Shown piece by piece: positions 10,049-21,012 of a stretch of DNA of 64,000 nucleotides. The first letter of the stretch is position 1, and the number at the start of each line of letters is the position of its first letter. Origin of the DNA: Polynucleobacter meluiroseus (GTDB lineage: Bacteria; Pseudomonadota; Gammaproteobacteria; Burkholderiales; Burkholderiaceae). The notes under the pieces were generated by a model. It worked only from the letters and a program-made list of their open reading frames with translations. It was not told where the DNA came from and made no database searches. Location of the stretch: positions 124,001 through 188,000 of the forward strand of contig NZ_OANS01000002.1 in the NCBI RefSeq assembly GCF_900205755.1, written 5' to 3'. Both the position numbers and the translations under genes were made by a program.

Positions 10049-10759
10049 TTAGTTCAAGGTATCAGCAGGACTCCAAACGGAGTCCTTTTTACTGGCTTTG
10101 GCAATCTCGACCAGAATTGTTTCATGGAGCGCTAAGTCATCTGCACCAGCAAGCATCAACTTAAGCTTGGTGGGTAGCGGCTTCATCTGACCTGTAGCGT
10201 CTGTACCTACCGTATAGTCAATTAGATCAATCGAAAGATCTTCTTGGCCACGGGTCATCGCAACATAGACTTCTGCAAGGAGCTGGGCGTCTAAGAGCGC
10301 GCCGTGCAATGTGCGGTGTTGATTGCCGATTGAGAAGCGTTCACACAGGGCATCAAGTGAGTTGCGCTTGCCTGGAAACATTTGGCGCGCGTCTAGCAAG
10401 GTATCCGTTACCTTTGCCGCGAGCGATCTAAAGCTAGGGCGCTTGAGTAAAGTGAATTCATTATCCAAGAAGCCCAAGTCAAAGGCGGCGTTGTGAATAA
10501 TGATTTCAGCACCATCGACAAACTCAATGAGTTCCTCAACAATATTGGCAAACACCGGCTTATCGGATAGAAACTCGCGGGATAAGCCGTGTACCGCATA
10601 AGCACCTGCATCAATATCGCGCTCTGGATTAATGTAATAGTGAAAGGTACGATCCGTTTGGCGTCTGTCAACCATTTCTACACAACCAATCTCAATGATG
10701 CGATCCCCAGTAGCAGGGTTAAGACCGGTTGTTTCAGTATCGAGAATGATTTGACGCAT
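10049..10759 (-). CDS. dnaQ: DNA polymerase III epsilon subunit (proofreading exonuclease)
   Basis: This 236-residue DEDDh-type 3'-5' exonuclease is the proofreading subunit of the replicative polymerase. The three exonuclease motifs are visible: ExoI LDTETTG at residues 6-12, ExoII HNAAFDLGFLD near residue 90, and ExoIII HGALLDAQLLAEVY with the catalytic His and Asp. The C-terminal tail would contact the alpha subunit. It is the third gene of a minus-strand group (methyltransferase, rnhA, dnaQ), about 107 bases behind rnhA. Its last codons overlap the opposing gene's terminator. Confidence 0.96.
   Translation of the reverse strand: MRQIILDTETTGLNPATGDRIIEIGCVEMVDRRQTDRTFHYYINPERDIDAGAYAVHGLSREFLSDKPVFANIVEELIEFVDGAEIIIHNAAFDLGFLDNEFTLLKRPSFRSLAAKVTDTLLDARQMFPGKRNSLDALCERFSIGNQHRTLHGALLDAQLLAEVYVAMTRGQEDLSIDLIDYTVGTDATGQMKPLPTKLKLMLAGADDLALHETILVEIAKASKKDSVWSPADTLN
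10067..10090 (+). terminator. Intrinsic terminator for the dehydrogenase gene, inside dnaQ
   Basis: An eight-pair perfect stem, AGGACTCC (10067-10074) with GGAGTCCT (10079-10086) around an AAAC loop, runs straight into five Ts. It lies 33 bases after the stop of the dehydrogenase gene, but within the last codons of dnaQ on the other strand, so the same bases encode the DnaQ C terminus (Lys-Asp-Ser-Val-Trp-Ser-Pro). Confidence 0.85.
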
Positions 10760-10866
10760 CTGTATTGGATTCCTAAGCGCTTAATGTAGTTTGACTCAAA
10801 GCGGAGCCAAGTTATAAATGAATTTTCTCATAAGGTTAATCAGGGTGGCTCAGCAGACCGAATAAT

Positions 10867-11322
10867 TTATGGAAGAAATTCTTCAACGCCACGGTTGGCT
10901 AACAAGTCCGCAAGTTCGTTTCCGGGATGGCCGTTGTGTCCTCGTACCCAGTGCCAAGAAATCTGATGATCCGGCAGCAGAGCATCAAGCTCTTGCCATA
11001 AATCAGCATTTTTAACTGGGTCTTTACTAGCGGTTTTCCAGCCCCGTTTCTTCCAACCTTCCAACCACTCGGTTACCCCTTTTTGCACATATTGGGAGTC
11101 CGTCCAAAGCTCAACCGAACTCCTTTGCTTGAGGGCTCGCAAAGCATGGATTACGGCACTAATTTCCATGCGATTATTGGTAGTATGTTTTGCTCCGCCA
11201 TGAATATGTTTTTCATGTTCGCCAGAGCGCAAAACGGCGCCCCAGCCGCCAGGTCCAGGATTGCCTTTGCAGGCACCGTCGGTATAAATAATGATGTGAG
11301 GCAAATTTGAATTGTCCGGCAT
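10867..11322 (-). CDS. rnhA: Ribonuclease HI
   Basis: This 151-residue endonuclease cuts the RNA strand of RNA-DNA hybrids, clearing Okazaki primers and R-loops. The catalytic acidic residues sit in [17 protein letters not shown], the [12 protein letters not shown] helix, ELWTDSQYV, and [10 protein letters not shown]. The basic helix with Trp residues ([15 protein letters not shown]) is the substrate-binding handle of the HI type. Length matches E. coli RNase HI (155). It begins 8 bases after the methyltransferase gene and is conserved beside dnaQ in many proteobacteria. Confidence 0.97.
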   Translation of the reverse strand: MPDNSNLPHIIIYTDGACKGNPGPGGWGAVLRSGEHEKHIHGGAKHTTNNRMEISAVIHALRALKQRSSVELWTDSQYVQKGVTEWLEGWKKRGWKTASKDPVKNADLWQELDALLPDHQISWHWVRGHNGHPGNELADLLANRGVEEFLP

Positions 11323-11330
11323 GAACTTCT

Positions 11331-12140
11331 TTACTTTTCTTGGTGGGTTTGATGATGTTTACGACTCTCGGCCGCAGGGCTGAGTTGCGGGATACTCGGT
11401 ACGCGCAACGGTGGCATGCGGCCTACTAAGCGAATACCTTGTTGACGCTTGACGGCGGAAATCAGAAAGACTGCCCCAAAGATGGGCCACCAACGATTAC
11501 CCATTGACTCTAAAAAGTCCATTCGCCCCATACTCGTCTCACCCTGCAGGGGCAGTTTATAACAACCAAAATGACCCCGATCTAGGGAGAAATTGAGTAA
11601 CTGTAGCCAATCTTTAACTCGCAATAGGCCGATAAATTGACCGTCCCGGGGTAGATAGGGGTTGCCAATCAGCCGACTGAGATATTGGCGGGCTCCCCAA
11701 AGACTTGCGGGGTTGAACCCAGAAATAATCAGCCGACCTTCTGGCCGCAACACGCGCTCGGCCTCCCTTAAAACTTGGTGGGGATCGGCGGCAAATTCAA
11801 GGACGTGGGGTAACACCAGTAAGTCAATAGTTTCATTGGCAAAGGGGAGTTCGGTAGCGTTCCCTTCAATTCGGTGCCAATGAGTAGAATTTGCGTGGTT
11901 TTCCCTGTCATTCGCGTGCATTAGGAGGGCCTGCACGGGCATGCGATTCTCAGCGAGGGTGTTGATTTGAGGCAAACCCACCTGAACCGCATAGAAACCA
12001 AACACATCATCCACGATCTGGTTGACGCATGTTTGCTCCCAGTTCAGTACATAGCGACCGGGAGGAGATTGCAGCCACTTTTCCCATGAACTCCATGGTG
12101 GGGCGGGGATCTGTGAAGGGGTAGGTGGGATTGGTATCAT
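11331..12140 (-). CDS. Class I SAM-dependent methyltransferase
   Basis: This 269-residue protein has a Methyltransf_11 core: the acidic post-I region is modest, followed by [50 protein letters not shown], the standard motif II/III block. Residues 18-60 ([18 protein letters not shown]) are typical of the betaproteobacterial relative found beside rnhA. The substrate is unknown. Its start codon is only 6 bases from the gloB start on the other strand, so promoters of the two genes must overlap coding sequence. It heads the rnhA-dnaQ group. Confidence 0.85.
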   Translation of the reverse strand: MIPIPPTPSQIPAPPWSSWEKWLQSPPGRYVLNWEQTCVNQIVDDVFGFYAVQVGLPQINTLAENRMPVQALLMHANDRENHANSTHWHRIEGNATELPFANETIDLLVLPHVLEFAADPHQVLREAERVLRPEGRLIISGFNPASLWGARQYLSRLIGNPYLPRDGQFIGLLRVKDWLQLLNFSLDRGHFGCYKLPLQGETSMGRMDFLESMGNRWWPIFGAVFLISAVKRQQGIRLVGRMPPLRVPSIPQLSPAAESRKHHQTHQEK

Positions 12141-12146
12141 GGCTAT

Positions 12147-12956
12147 ATGTTGAAGAATACTTTATTGCAAGTTTGGCCTATACCGGCCTTTGATGACAAC
12201 TACTTATGGTGTATCCACGACGGCGATTCTGCGCTCATCGTTGATCCAGGTGATGCCGATCCCGTAATTGCCTATTTGCAGCAAGAAAAGCTGACTCTCA
12301 AGGGAATCTTAATTACCCATCATCATGCTGACCATACGGGTGGCATTTTGAAGCTCCTAGAGGCCTTGGGAGAGTCCATTCCGGTATATGGCCCAGTTGG
12401 TAACAATATTCCTGGCCGCACCCAAGTGCTAATGCAGGGTGATAAGTTAGAGATAGCTAGTCCGCGCATCAAGTTCGAAGTTTCAGAGGTTCCTGGCCAT
12501 ACGCTGAGTCATATTGCCTACTTTGCCAATATGCAAGAAAACATTCAGGAGCCGATGCTATTTTGCGGTGATACCTTATTCGCCTCTGGTTGCGGTCGAC
12601 TCTTCGAAGGTACTCCAACACAAATGAGTCAATCACTCGCCAAGTTCATTGCTCTACCAAAGAACACCTTGGTTTACTGCACTCATGAGTACACCTTATC
12701 AAACATTCGTTTTGCTTTGGCAGTGGAGCCAAATAATCTCAATCTCATTACTTGGGCCGAGAAAGCTCAGGCCCTGCGAGCAAAAAATTTACCCACCTTG
12801 CCAACGACCATTGGTCAGGAGCTCCAAGTCAATCCATTTATGCGCTGCGATCAAAAAGAGGTGATTGAATCTGCCTTGCAGATTTCGGGCGAGAAGTCTT
12901 TACCTAGCCCGGCCCATGTTTTAGCCATCATCCGTGCATGGAAGGACCGGTTCTGA
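12147..12956 (+). CDS. gloB: Hydroxyacylglutathione hydrolase (glyoxalase II)
   Basis: This 269-residue metallo-beta-lactamase fold enzyme hydrolyses S-D-lactoylglutathione to D-lactate and glutathione in methylglyoxal detoxification. Metal ligands are in THHHADHTGG, the VPGHTLSHIAY segment, FCGDTLFASGCGRLFEG and the YCTHEYTLSNIRFA block. The C-terminal HAGH domain is present (NPFMRC, then ends in RAWKDRF). No clear ribosome site precedes ATG 12147; an in-frame TTG at 12165 is an alternative. Its stop overlaps the mltD start (TGATG). Confidence 0.95.
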   Translation: MLKNTLLQVWPIPAFDDNYLWCIHDGDSALIVDPGDADPVIAYLQQEKLTLKGILITHHHADHTGGILKLLEALGESIPVYGPVGNNIPGRTQVLMQGDKLEIASPRIKFEVSEVPGHTLSHIAYFANMQENIQEPMLFCGDTLFASGCGRLFEGTPTQMSQSLAKFIALPKNTLVYCTHEYTLSNIRFALAVEPNNLNLITWAEKAQALRAKNLPTLPTTIGQELQVNPFMRCDQKEVIESALQISGEKSLPSPAHVLAIIRAWKDRF

Positions 12957-14365
12957 TGTTTTGGCGTTGTGTGGCAATCGTACTGATTGCTGGTTTAACG
13001 GGTTGCGCGGGGATGAATGACTGGTCTTCTGATACTCCAGCGGCTGTAAACTCCAAGGTAGCCAAAGCCAAGCGAGTCAACTTGCAGACTCAATCGGTAA
13101 GCGATCTGTATGCGCCTTCCAGTAATCTTTGGATTCGCATTCGGGATGGTTATGCAATAGAGCCCATGAATACTCCGCTCGAACTAGACCAAGTGCGTTG
13201 GTTAAGTGCCCGTCCAGATTATGTGAACCGCTCCATGACACGTTCCTCGCGTTATTTGTTTTATATCGTACAAGAGGTCAATGCGCGCAATATGCCTACC
13301 GAGATAGCGCTACTTCCTTTTGTAGAGAGTGCGTTTAACCCTCAGGCCAAGTCGGGCGCGAAGGCGATGGGTCTTTGGCAGTTCATGCCTGCAACCGGTA
13401 AAGACTTTCGTCTGACGCAAAATGTCTTTCGTGATGAGCGCCGGGATTTATTGCAATCTACCGATGCTGCCTTGGATTATTTGCAACGACTTCACAATCA
13501 GTTTGGCAGTTGGGAATTGGCTTTAGCCGCCTATAACTGGGGCTCAGGGAACGTATCTAAAGCGCAGAAGCGCAATGAGGCTGCGGGCTTGCCTACAGAC
13601 TATCTCAGCCTCAAGTTACCCAATGAAACTCGCAATTACGTACCCAAGCTGATGGCTTATCGCCAAATTGTGCTTGATCCCAGTGCCTATGGCATTACTC
13701 TGCCCGATCTAGAAAATCACCCCTACTTTGTAGCTATCGATGTGGGTAATGATATTGATCTCCCCTTGGCCATTAAATTTGCCGAGCTACCTGCGGAGGA
13801 GTTTCATAATCTCAACCCCTCCTTTAATAAACCCGTGATTCTGAGTAATGCCAATCAGCAGATTCTGTTGCCATTCGGTCACGCTGAAGTCTTTCAAGAA
13901 AATCTGAAAAAATACAACAAGCCACTTTCTTCCTGGTCAGCAGTGCAGGTAGTCAAAACGGAGAACGTGGATCAGGTGGCGAAAAACCTTGGGGTAGATC
14001 CCAACACTCTGAGAGATGTGAATGGCATTCCAAAGGGGATGCTTATTAAGGCAGGATCGACTGTTTTAATCCCGAAAACAGCTAAGAGCTCTGGGGATAT
14101 CTCCGTTGCAATGGCAGAAAACGCCAGTCTCAGCCTTGAAAAGCCCGCTCCTCCAGCGCCCAAAAAATGCGCAAAGGGGGCTAAATGTAGCAGCCCAAAG
14201 ACTGCAAAGCATTCAGCTAAAGACACTTCTTCTGCGAGGAATTCCTCATCTCAGCGTAAATCCGCATCGACAGCAAGTACAAAATCTGCGAAAAAGGAAG
14301 TTGCAAAGTCGCCTAGTGGCTCAACACAGCTTCTAAGCAGCAAGGGAACTAGTAAGAATCAGTAG
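12956..14365 (+). CDS. mltD: Membrane-bound lytic murein transglycosylase D, lipoprotein
   Basis: This 469-residue outer-membrane lipoprotein cleaves peptidoglycan glycan strands to give 1,6-anhydromuropeptides. A lipoprotein signal with lipobox LTGC is at residues 14-17. The SLT domain shows EIALLPFVESAFNPQAKSGAKAMGLWQFMPATG, with the catalytic Glu in LPFVESAF. A LysM-like wall-binding repeat follows at about residues 325-370, then a Lys/Ser/Ala-rich basic tail. ATG 12956, overlapping the gloB stop, is preferred because it gives a proper signal peptide; a frame-extended start at 12938 would not. Confidence 0.92.
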   Translation: MFWRCVAIVLIAGLTGCAGMNDWSSDTPAAVNSKVAKAKRVNLQTQSVSDLYAPSSNLWIRIRDGYAIEPMNTPLELDQVRWLSARPDYVNRSMTRSSRYLFYIVQEVNARNMPTEIALLPFVESAFNPQAKSGAKAMGLWQFMPATGKDFRLTQNVFRDERRDLLQSTDAALDYLQRLHNQFGSWELALAAYNWGSGNVSKAQKRNEAAGLPTDYLSLKLPNETRNYVPKLMAYRQIVLDPSAYGITLPDLENHPYFVAIDVGNDIDLPLAIKFAELPAEEFHNLNPSFNKPVILSNANQQILLPFGHAEVFQENLKKYNKPLSSWSAVQVVKTENVDQVAKNLGVDPNTLRDVNGIPKGMLIKAGSTVLIPKTAKSSGDISVAMAENASLSLEKPAPPAPKKCAKGAKCSSPKTAKHSAKDTSSARNSSSQRKSASTASTKSAKKEVAKSPSGSTQLLSSKGTSKNQ

Positions 14366-14392
14366 TTTGTTTATTCCATTTTGAGGTTGAAC

Positions 14393-16276
14393 ATGTCTTA
14401 TAAATCAGAACACGAACGCTCTATAAAAAACCCAGACGATTTTTGGGGAGAGCAAGCCAAGCTGATCCACTGGGAAAAGCCTTTCACCCGTGTCCTGAAC
14501 TACTCCAACCCTCCTTTTGCAACTTGGTTCGAGGGCGGCCTCACCAACATTTGTTACAACGCGGTGGATCGCCATTTGCTTGATCGCGCTGAGCAAGCTG
14601 CCTTGATTGCAGTCTCTACGGAAACTAATCAAGAAAAAGTGTATTCCTATCAAGAGCTCTACGATGAAGTCAATTGCATGGCGGCTATCCTTAAAGCGCA
14701 TGGCATTCAAAAAGGCGATCGAGTTCTAATTTACATGCCTATGATTGCTCAGGCTTGTTTTGCTATGCTCGCTTGCGCCCGCATTGGCGCAATTCACACT
14801 GTGGTTTTTGGGGGCTTTGCTTCCCATAGCTTAGCCTCGCGGATTGATGATGCTAAACCTAAGATGATTGTGACTGCGGAAGCGGGTTCACGTGGGGGCA
14901 AAGCGATTCCTTATAAGCCCTTGCTTGACGAGGCTATTTCACTTTCGCAGTACAAGCCAGCAAAAGTCTTAATCGTGAATCGCGGTTTAGCAGCATTTAC
15001 ACCTGTCGTTGGGCGCGATTTGGATTACGCCCTTGAGCGAGCGCAGCACCTGCACGATCTCGTTCCCATTGAGTGGGTCGATGCTACTCATCCTTCCTAT
15101 ATTTTGTATACCTCGGGAACTACAGGTAAACCTAAAGGTGTGCAACGGGATACTGGCGGCTATGCGGTTGCGCTTGCATCCACCATGAACCATATTTTTT
15201 GTTGCAAACCCGGTGAGACAATGTTTTGCACATCTGATATTGGGTGGGTTGTCGGTCATAGCTACATTATTTATGCACCGTTGCTGCATGGCATGGCAAC
15301 AGTCCTCTACGAGGGAACGCCCTTGCGGCCAGATGCAGGCATATGGTGGAGCTTGGTTGAGAAGTACAAGATCTCTGTGATGTTTTCGGCACCGACCGCT
15401 ATTCGTGTGCTTAAAAAGCATGACCCCCGTTTCTTAACGCAATATGACTTATCGAGTCTGCATACTTTCTTCCTAGCAGGGGAGCCGCTAGATGAGCCAA
15501 CCGCCTCATGGATTCATGGTGCGATCAACAAGCCCATTGTGGATAACTACTGGCAGACCGAAACCGGCTGGCCTATATTGGCGATTCAACGAGGGGTTGA
15601 GGCACTCCCCTCTAAATTTGGCTCTCCCGGTGTGCCGTCATTTGGTTACAACATGAAGTTATTGGATGACGCCAGTGGGGCAGAGTTGGGCCCAAATCAA
15701 AAAGGGGTTATTGCAATTGAGGGCCCATTACCACCGGGTTGCATGCAAACCATCTGGGGTGATGACAAGCGCTTTATCAGTACTTATTGGGAGACCATTC
15801 CTGGCAGGATGATTTACTCCACCTTTGACTGGGGTATTAAAGATCAAGATGGCTACTTCTTTATTCTAGGGAGGACGGATGACGTCATTAACGTTGCCGG
15901 ACATCGCTTAGGAACTCGTGAAATTGAAGAAAGTATTTCTAGTCATCCGAATGTATCGGAAGTTGCGGTCGTGGGTATCGAAGATAAGCTTAAGGGACAG
16001 TCTGCGATTGCTTTTGTGATTCCTCGAGATGCAACTAATGTCGCCCAGTTAGAGGCAGAGTGCATGAAGACCGTCGACAATCAATTGGGCGCAATTGCGC
16101 GGCCTAGTCGTGTCTATGTGATTACCGCCTTGCCAAAGACGCGTTCGGGCAAGATTGTGCGACGCTCCTTGCAAGCGGTGGCTGAGGGGCGCGATCCAGG
16201 CGATATTAGTACGATGGAGGACCAAACTGTCTTGACTCAAATCAAGACTGTTATGGAGCAGAATTTAGTATCTTAA
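14393..16276 (+). CDS. prpE: Propionyl-CoA synthetase
   Basis: This 627-residue acyl-CoA synthetase activates propionate to propionyl-CoA via an acyl-adenylate. Motifs include the P-loop YTSGTTGKPKGVQRDTGG, the DNYWQTETGWP adenylate-binding block, GRTDDVINVAGHRLGTREIE, and the C-terminal TRSGKIVRRSLQA with the Lys that is acetylation-controlled in homologues. Length equals E. coli PrpE (628). ATG 14393 has a GAGG ribosome site 7 bases upstream. No methylcitrate cycle genes are adjacent. It pairs functionally with mmsA, which also yields propionyl-CoA. Confidence 0.93.
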   Translation: MSYKSEHERSIKNPDDFWGEQAKLIHWEKPFTRVLNYSNPPFATWFEGGLTNICYNAVDRHLLDRAEQAALIAVSTETNQEKVYSYQELYDEVNCMAAILKAHGIQKGDRVLIYMPMIAQACFAMLACARIGAIHTVVFGGFASHSLASRIDDAKPKMIVTAEAGSRGGKAIPYKPLLDEAISLSQYKPAKVLIVNRGLAAFTPVVGRDLDYALERAQHLHDLVPIEWVDATHPSYILYTSGTTGKPKGVQRDTGGYAVALASTMNHIFCCKPGETMFCTSDIGWVVGHSYIIYAPLLHGMATVLYEGTPLRPDAGIWWSLVEKYKISVMFSAPTAIRVLKKHDPRFLTQYDLSSLHTFFLAGEPLDEPTASWIHGAINKPIVDNYWQTETGWPILAIQRGVEALPSKFGSPGVPSFGYNMKLLDDASGAELGPNQKGVIAIEGPLPPGCMQTIWGDDKRFISTYWETIPGRMIYSTFDWGIKDQDGYFFILGRTDDVINVAGHRLGTREIEESISSHPNVSEVAVVGIEDKLKGQSAIAFVIPRDATNVAQLEAECMKTVDNQLGAIARPSRVYVITALPKTRSGKIVRRSLQAVAEGRDPGDISTMEDQTVLTQIKTVMEQNLVS

Positions 16277-16490
16277 TGAGCAAAGGGGTTTAAGATTGAC
16301 ATTGGTGGCGCCCTTGAAGGCAGGTGCAGTCGAGGTTTCAGGGGTTAAGCACGCAAAAATGGTATTATTCTCCCATTCGAAACTTAATTAATTACCCTAG
16401 CGCTTAAAGACACTCACCTCCCGCACAAACAGTCCTGGGTTGGTCTTTTTGGGGTGTTGAGCGTCGGATGGAGCAGGGACTGGAGATGGT

Positions 16491-17684
16491 TTGTCACCCT
16501 TGCTTCCTTCTTTTCCTCCTGCCGTACTGGCTCTCGCCGACGGCACAATCTTTAGTGGCCTCAGTATTGGCGCCGCTGGTGAAACTTCCGGTGAACTGGT
16601 ATTTAATACAGCACTGACCGGTTATCAAGAAATTCTGACTGACCCAAGTTATTCGTCCCAAATTGTGACTTTGACCTATCCCCATATTGGGAATGTTGGG
16701 GTCAATCATCAAGATACGGAATCCGCGCAAATTCACGCAGCTGGCTTAGTCATCAAAGATCTGTCTAAGCGGGTGTCCAACTTTCGCTCTGAAGAAAGCC
16801 TTGATGCTTACTTAGTCAAAGCTGGTGTTGTGGGTATTTCTGGAATTGATACCCGCAAACTCACTCGTATTCTGCGAGACGGCGGCGCTCAAGCCAGCGC
16901 AATTGTGGCGGGCAAGTTGGGAGATGACATCGAATCCCTTACTCAAAAAGCGCTTCAATTAGCGCAAACCTTTCCCGGTATGTCTGGTTTAGATTTGGCT
17001 AAAGTAGTCAGTACAAAAGCCCCTTATGAATGGCGCGAAGCCGAATGGGAATTGCATGGTCCCGATGGCACTCCAGCCTTCAAAACATTAGATCAAAGTA
17101 AGCCGGTTAAAAAAGTCGTTGCGTATGACTTTGGCGTGAAGCGAAACATTTTACGTATGCTGACAGGGCGTGGTTGCCAAATTACTGTGGTGCCAGCACA
17201 AACCAGTGCAGCGGAAGTTCTAGCCATGAATCCCGACGGCATTTTTCTCTCGAATGGTCCTGGCGATCCCCAACCTTGTGATTATGCGATTGCTGCTGTT
17301 AAAGAGTTTATTGAGCAGGGGATTCCGACATTTGGTATTTGTCTTGGGCACCAAATTATGGGCTTGGCTGCCGGTGCCAAAACAATCAAGATGAAATTTG
17401 GCCATCACGGCTCTAACCATCCCGTAAAAGATCTTGATACTGGACGAGTAGCTATCACTTCGCAAAATCATGGTTTTGCAGTAGATGCCGCTAGCTTGCC
17501 AAACCACATCCGCATCACCCATGTATCCCTCTTTGATGGATCGTTACAAGGCTTAGCTTGGAAAGATAAGCCGGCGTTTTGTTTTCAGGGTCATCCTGAA
17601 GGATCACCTGGTCCTCACGATGTAGCCTATTTATTTGATCGTTTTATGGAGCTGATGAATGCTGCCAAGAAGGAGGGCAAATAA
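16491..17684 (+). CDS. carA: Carbamoyl-phosphate synthase small (glutaminase) subunit
   Basis: This 397-residue subunit releases ammonia from glutamine and passes it to CarB, for arginine and pyrimidine synthesis. The N-terminal domain opens with [14 protein letters not shown], and the class I glutamine amidotransferase domain has the nucleophile in [14 protein letters not shown] and the His/Glu in [13 protein letters not shown]. The best start is TTG 16491, preceded at 5-8 bases by GGAG; no in-frame ATG fits. The 214-base upstream gap is the likely promoter region; I see only weak -10-like TATTAT near 16363. The stop overlaps carB (TAATG). Confidence 0.95.
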   Translation: MSPLLPSFPPAVLALADGTIFSGLSIGAAGETSGELVFNTALTGYQEILTDPSYSSQIVTLTYPHIGNVGVNHQDTESAQIHAAGLVIKDLSKRVSNFRSEESLDAYLVKAGVVGISGIDTRKLTRILRDGGAQASAIVAGKLGDDIESLTQKALQLAQTFPGMSGLDLAKVVSTKAPYEWREAEWELHGPDGTPAFKTLDQSKPVKKVVAYDFGVKRNILRMLTGRGCQITVVPAQTSAAEVLAMNPDGIFLSNGPGDPQPCDYAIAAVKEFIEQGIPTFGICLGHQIMGLAAGAKTIKMKFGHHGSNHPVKDLDTGRVAITSQNHGFAVDAASLPNHIRITHVSLFDGSLQGLAWKDKPAFCFQGHPEGSPGPHDVAYLFDRFMELMNAAKKEGK

Positions 17685-20600
17685 TGCCTAAGCGTAGCGA
17701 CATCCAGAGTATTTTAATTATTGGCGCTGGTCCGATTGTGATTGGCCAAGCATGTGAGTTCGATTATTCAGGCGCGCAAGCCTGTAAGGCTTTGCGTGAT
17801 GAGGGCTTTAAAGTCATCTTGGTTAACAGTAACCCAGCCACCATCATGACAGACCCGGAAATGGCGGATGTCACATACATTGAGCCCATTACCTGGGAAG
17901 TAGTCGAGCGCATTATTGCGATTGAAAAACCCGATGCGATCTTGCCAACGATGGGCGGCCAAACGGCCTTGAATTGTGCATTGGATTTACATCGTCATGG
18001 CGTACTCGAAAAATACGGATGTGAGCTCATCGGCGCCTCACCTGAAGCCATTGATAAAGCGGAAGATCGCCAAAAATTTAAAGAGGCCATGACCAAGATT
18101 GGTTTGGGTTCCGCCAAATCAGGTATTGCCCATTCGATGGAAGAGGCGCTGGAAGTTCAGTTGAGTATTCAGAAGTTAACTGGTAGCGCTGGTTTTCCGG
18201 TGGTCATTCGACCTTCATTCACGATGGGTGGATCTGGTGGCGGCATTGCGTATAACCGCGAAGAGTTTGAAGAGATTTGCAAGCGCGGCCTTGATCTTTC
18301 GCCTACACGTGAACTGTTGATTGAAGAATCTTTGTTGGGCTGGAAAGAGTTTGAGATGGAAGTGGTACGAGATCGTGCCGACAACTGCATCATTGTTTGC
18401 TCTATTGAGAATTTAGATCCAATGGGTGTACATACTGGCGATTCGATTACTGTTGCGCCGGCGCAAACTTTAACTGATAAAGAATATCAAATCATGCGTA
18501 ATGCATCGATTGCGGTGTTGCGCGAAATCGGTGTGGACACTGGCGGCTCCAATGTACAGTTCTCGATTAACCCTGTTGACGGACGCATGGTCGTCATCGA
18601 GATGAACCCACGGGTTTCGCGTTCATCTGCTCTAGCTTCGAAAGCGACGGGATTTCCGATTGCGAAAATTGCCGCTAAGCTGGCAGTGGGCTATACCTTA
18701 GATGAGCTCAAGAATGACATTACTGGCGGCGCAACACCCGCTTCCTTTGAGCCTTCGATCGATTACGTTGTCACTAAAATTCCGCGCTTTGCATTCGAGA
18801 AATTTCCTCAAGCGGACTCCCGCTTAACGACACAGATGAAGTCGGTTGGCGAGGTGATGGCAATTGGCCGTACTTTCCAAGAGTCTTTCCAAAAAGCTTT
18901 ACGCGGCTTAGAGGTTGGGGTCGATGGTTTGGATGAAATTTCCACCGATCTAGATGACATCATTCAAGAGATTGGTGAGCCTGGACCAGATCGTATTTGG
19001 TATCTAGCAGATGCCTTCAGAATGGGTATGGGTCTAGATGAGATTTATAAGGAGACGTCTGTTGATCCCTGGTTCTTAGAGCAAATCGAAGAACTGGTGA
19101 CGATGGAAGCCGAACTCAAGCAGCGCAAGATTGATAGCCTTTCCGCTCCTGAATTTCGTTTTATTAAGCAAAAAGGTTTTTCAGATCGCCGCCTTGGAAA
19201 ATTGCTAGGTGCAGATGCGGCATCCGTTCGTGCTGCCCGTCATCGCCTTAACGTTGTGCCGGTCTACAAGCGAGTAGATACCTGTGCGGCGGAGTTCTCA
19301 ACCAATACTGCTTATCTCTACTCAACCTATGAGGCTGAGCATGGTGAGTGCGAGTCATTGCCAAGTGCTAAAGATAAGATCATGGTTTTGGGTGGCGGCC
19401 CAAACCGAATTGGTCAAGGCATTGAATTTGATTATTGCTGCGTGCACGCTGCCTTAGCAATGCGTGAAGATGGTTACGAGACCATTATGGTGAACTGCAA
19501 CCCCGAGACAGTATCAACAGATTACGATACTTCCGATCGCCTTTATTTTGAGCCTTTAACTTTAGAAGATGTTCTTGAAATCGTTGCCAAGGAAAAACCT
19601 AAAGGCGTGATTGTTCAATACGGCGGTCAAACTCCATTGAAGTTAGCTTTAGATCTTGAGGCAAACGGCGTGCCGATTATCGGCACTTCACCTGACATGA
19701 TTGATGCTGCCGAAGATCGTGAGCGTTTTCAGAAGTTGTTGCATGAACTGAATCTGCGACAACCACCGAATCGTACGGCGCGTGCTGAAGATGAAGCTCT
19801 TAAGCTTGCTGAAGAAATCGGCTATCCATTGGTTGTGCGTCCCTCCTATGTTTTAGGTGGCCGCGCAATGGAGATCGTGCACGATGGCCGTGATCTCGAG
19901 CGCTATATGCGTGAAGCAGTTAAGGTTTCTCATGATTCACCAGTCTTACTAGATCGCTTCTTGAACGATGCGATTGAATGTGATGTGGACTGCATTAGTG
20001 ACGGTGAGAGGGTATTCATTGGCGGCGTGATGGAGCATATCGAGCAAGCGGGTGTCCACTCAGGTGACTCCGCATGTTCGTTGCCACCCTATACGCTTTC
20101 TGAATCTACTGTTGCTGAGATTAAACGTCAAACAGCGGCCATGGCGAAAGGCCTCAATGTGGTCGGCTTAATGAATGTCCAGTTTGCCATTCAAAATGTG
20201 GATGGCGAGGATGTGATTTATGTTCTAGAAGTCAATCCCCGTGCTTCACGCACAGTTCCCTTCGTTTCTAAAGCAACTGGTTTGCAACTGGCCAAGATCG
20301 CGGCACGTTGCATGGTTGGACAAACTTTGGATCAGCAGGGCATTCATCAAGAAGTGATTCCTACTTATTTCTCCGTGAAAGAAGCGGTATTTCCATTCAA
20401 TAAGTTCCCTGGGATTGACCCAATTCTTGGGCCAGAAATGCGTTCAACTGGCGAAGTCATGGGAGTAGGTAAGACCTTTGGCGAAGCACTCTTTAAGTCA
20501 CAGTTAGGCGCTGGCGTTCAGTTGCCCAAAGGTGGCACGGTATTGTTGACTGTTAAAGATGCTGATAAACCCAAGGCAGTTGAGGTGGCTAAGCTATTGC

Positions 20601-20947
20601 ATCAGCTGGGCTTTCCGATGGTCGCCACCAAGGGAACCGCCGCCGCCATTGAAGCTGCTGGTTTGCCTGTGAAAGTGGTGAATAAAGTCAAAGATGGACG
20701 TCCACATATCGTGGACTTTATTAAGAACGGCGAGATTTCATTGGTGTTCACCACAGTAGATGAAACGCGCACTGCGATTGCGGATTCACGTTCCATTCGG
20801 ACTAGCGCGCAGGCAAATAATGTGACCTACTACACAACCATCAGTGCAGCGCGCGCTGTAATGGATGGCTTGTTGGCCTCCCAAAATGGCAATAAAGAGT
20901 CTCTTGAGGTTTATTCTTTGCAAAACTTACATCGGTCCCTCAAGTAA
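17684..20947 (+). CDS. carB: Carbamoyl-phosphate synthase large subunit
   Basis: This 1087-residue enzyme makes carbamoyl phosphate from bicarbonate, ammonia and two ATP. It has two homologous halves, each with a preATP-grasp segment ([21 protein letters not shown] and [19 protein letters not shown]) and an ATP-grasp domain, a middle oligomerisation region, and a C-terminal MGS-like allosteric domain (about residues 945-1085). Length is standard. Its start codon overlaps the carA stop. A moderately strong hairpin follows the stop. Confidence 0.98.
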   Translation: MPKRSDIQSILIIGAGPIVIGQACEFDYSGAQACKALRDEGFKVILVNSNPATIMTDPEMADVTYIEPITWEVVERIIAIEKPDAILPTMGGQTALNCALDLHRHGVLEKYGCELIGASPEAIDKAEDRQKFKEAMTKIGLGSAKSGIAHSMEEALEVQLSIQKLTGSAGFPVVIRPSFTMGGSGGGIAYNREEFEEICKRGLDLSPTRELLIEESLLGWKEFEMEVVRDRADNCIIVCSIENLDPMGVHTGDSITVAPAQTLTDKEYQIMRNASIAVLREIGVDTGGSNVQFSINPVDGRMVVIEMNPRVSRSSALASKATGFPIAKIAAKLAVGYTLDELKNDITGGATPASFEPSIDYVVTKIPRFAFEKFPQADSRLTTQMKSVGEVMAIGRTFQESFQKALRGLEVGVDGLDEISTDLDDIIQEIGEPGPDRIWYLADAFRMGMGLDEIYKETSVDPWFLEQIEELVTMEAELKQRKIDSLSAPEFRFIKQKGFSDRRLGKLLGADAASVRAARHRLNVVPVYKRVDTCAAEFSTNTAYLYSTYEAEHGECESLPSAKDKIMVLGGGPNRIGQGIEFDYCCVHAALAMREDGYETIMVNCNPETVSTDYDTSDRLYFEPLTLEDVLEIVAKEKPKGVIVQYGGQTPLKLALDLEANGVPIIGTSPDMIDAAEDRERFQKLLHELNLRQPPNRTARAEDEALKLAEEIGYPLVVRPSYVLGGRAMEIVHDGRDLERYMREAVKVSHDSPVLLDRFLNDAIECDVDCISDGERVFIGGVMEHIEQAGVHSGDSACSLPPYTLSESTVAEIKRQTAAMAKGLNVVGLMNVQFAIQNVDGEDVIYVLEVNPRASRTVPFVSKATGLQLAKIAARCMVGQTLDQQGIHQEVIPTYFSVKEAVFPFNKFPGIDPILGPEMRSTGEVMGVGKTFGEALFKSQLGAGVQLPKGGTVLLTVKDADKPKAVEVAKLLHQLGFPMVATKGTAAAIEAAGLPVKVVNKVKDGRPHIVDFIKNGEISLVFTTVDETRTAIADSRSIRTSAQANNVTYYTTISAARAVMDGLLASQNGNKESLEVYSLQNLHRSLK

Positions 20948-20962
20948 TTTAAAATCAAACTC

Positions 20963-20999
20963 CCCTAGCTCAATGAAGAGCTGGGGTGAGTCCTTTTCC
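20963..20999 (+). terminator. Probable terminator after carB
   Basis: A nine-pair stem with one G-T pair (20963-20971 with 20978-20986) encloses a six-base loop and is followed by TGAGTCCTTTTCCTT, a broken T-run. It lies between carB and greA, so it could give greA independence from carAB. Confidence 0.5.
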
Positions 21000-21012
21000 T
21001 TAGGTTAGAAGC

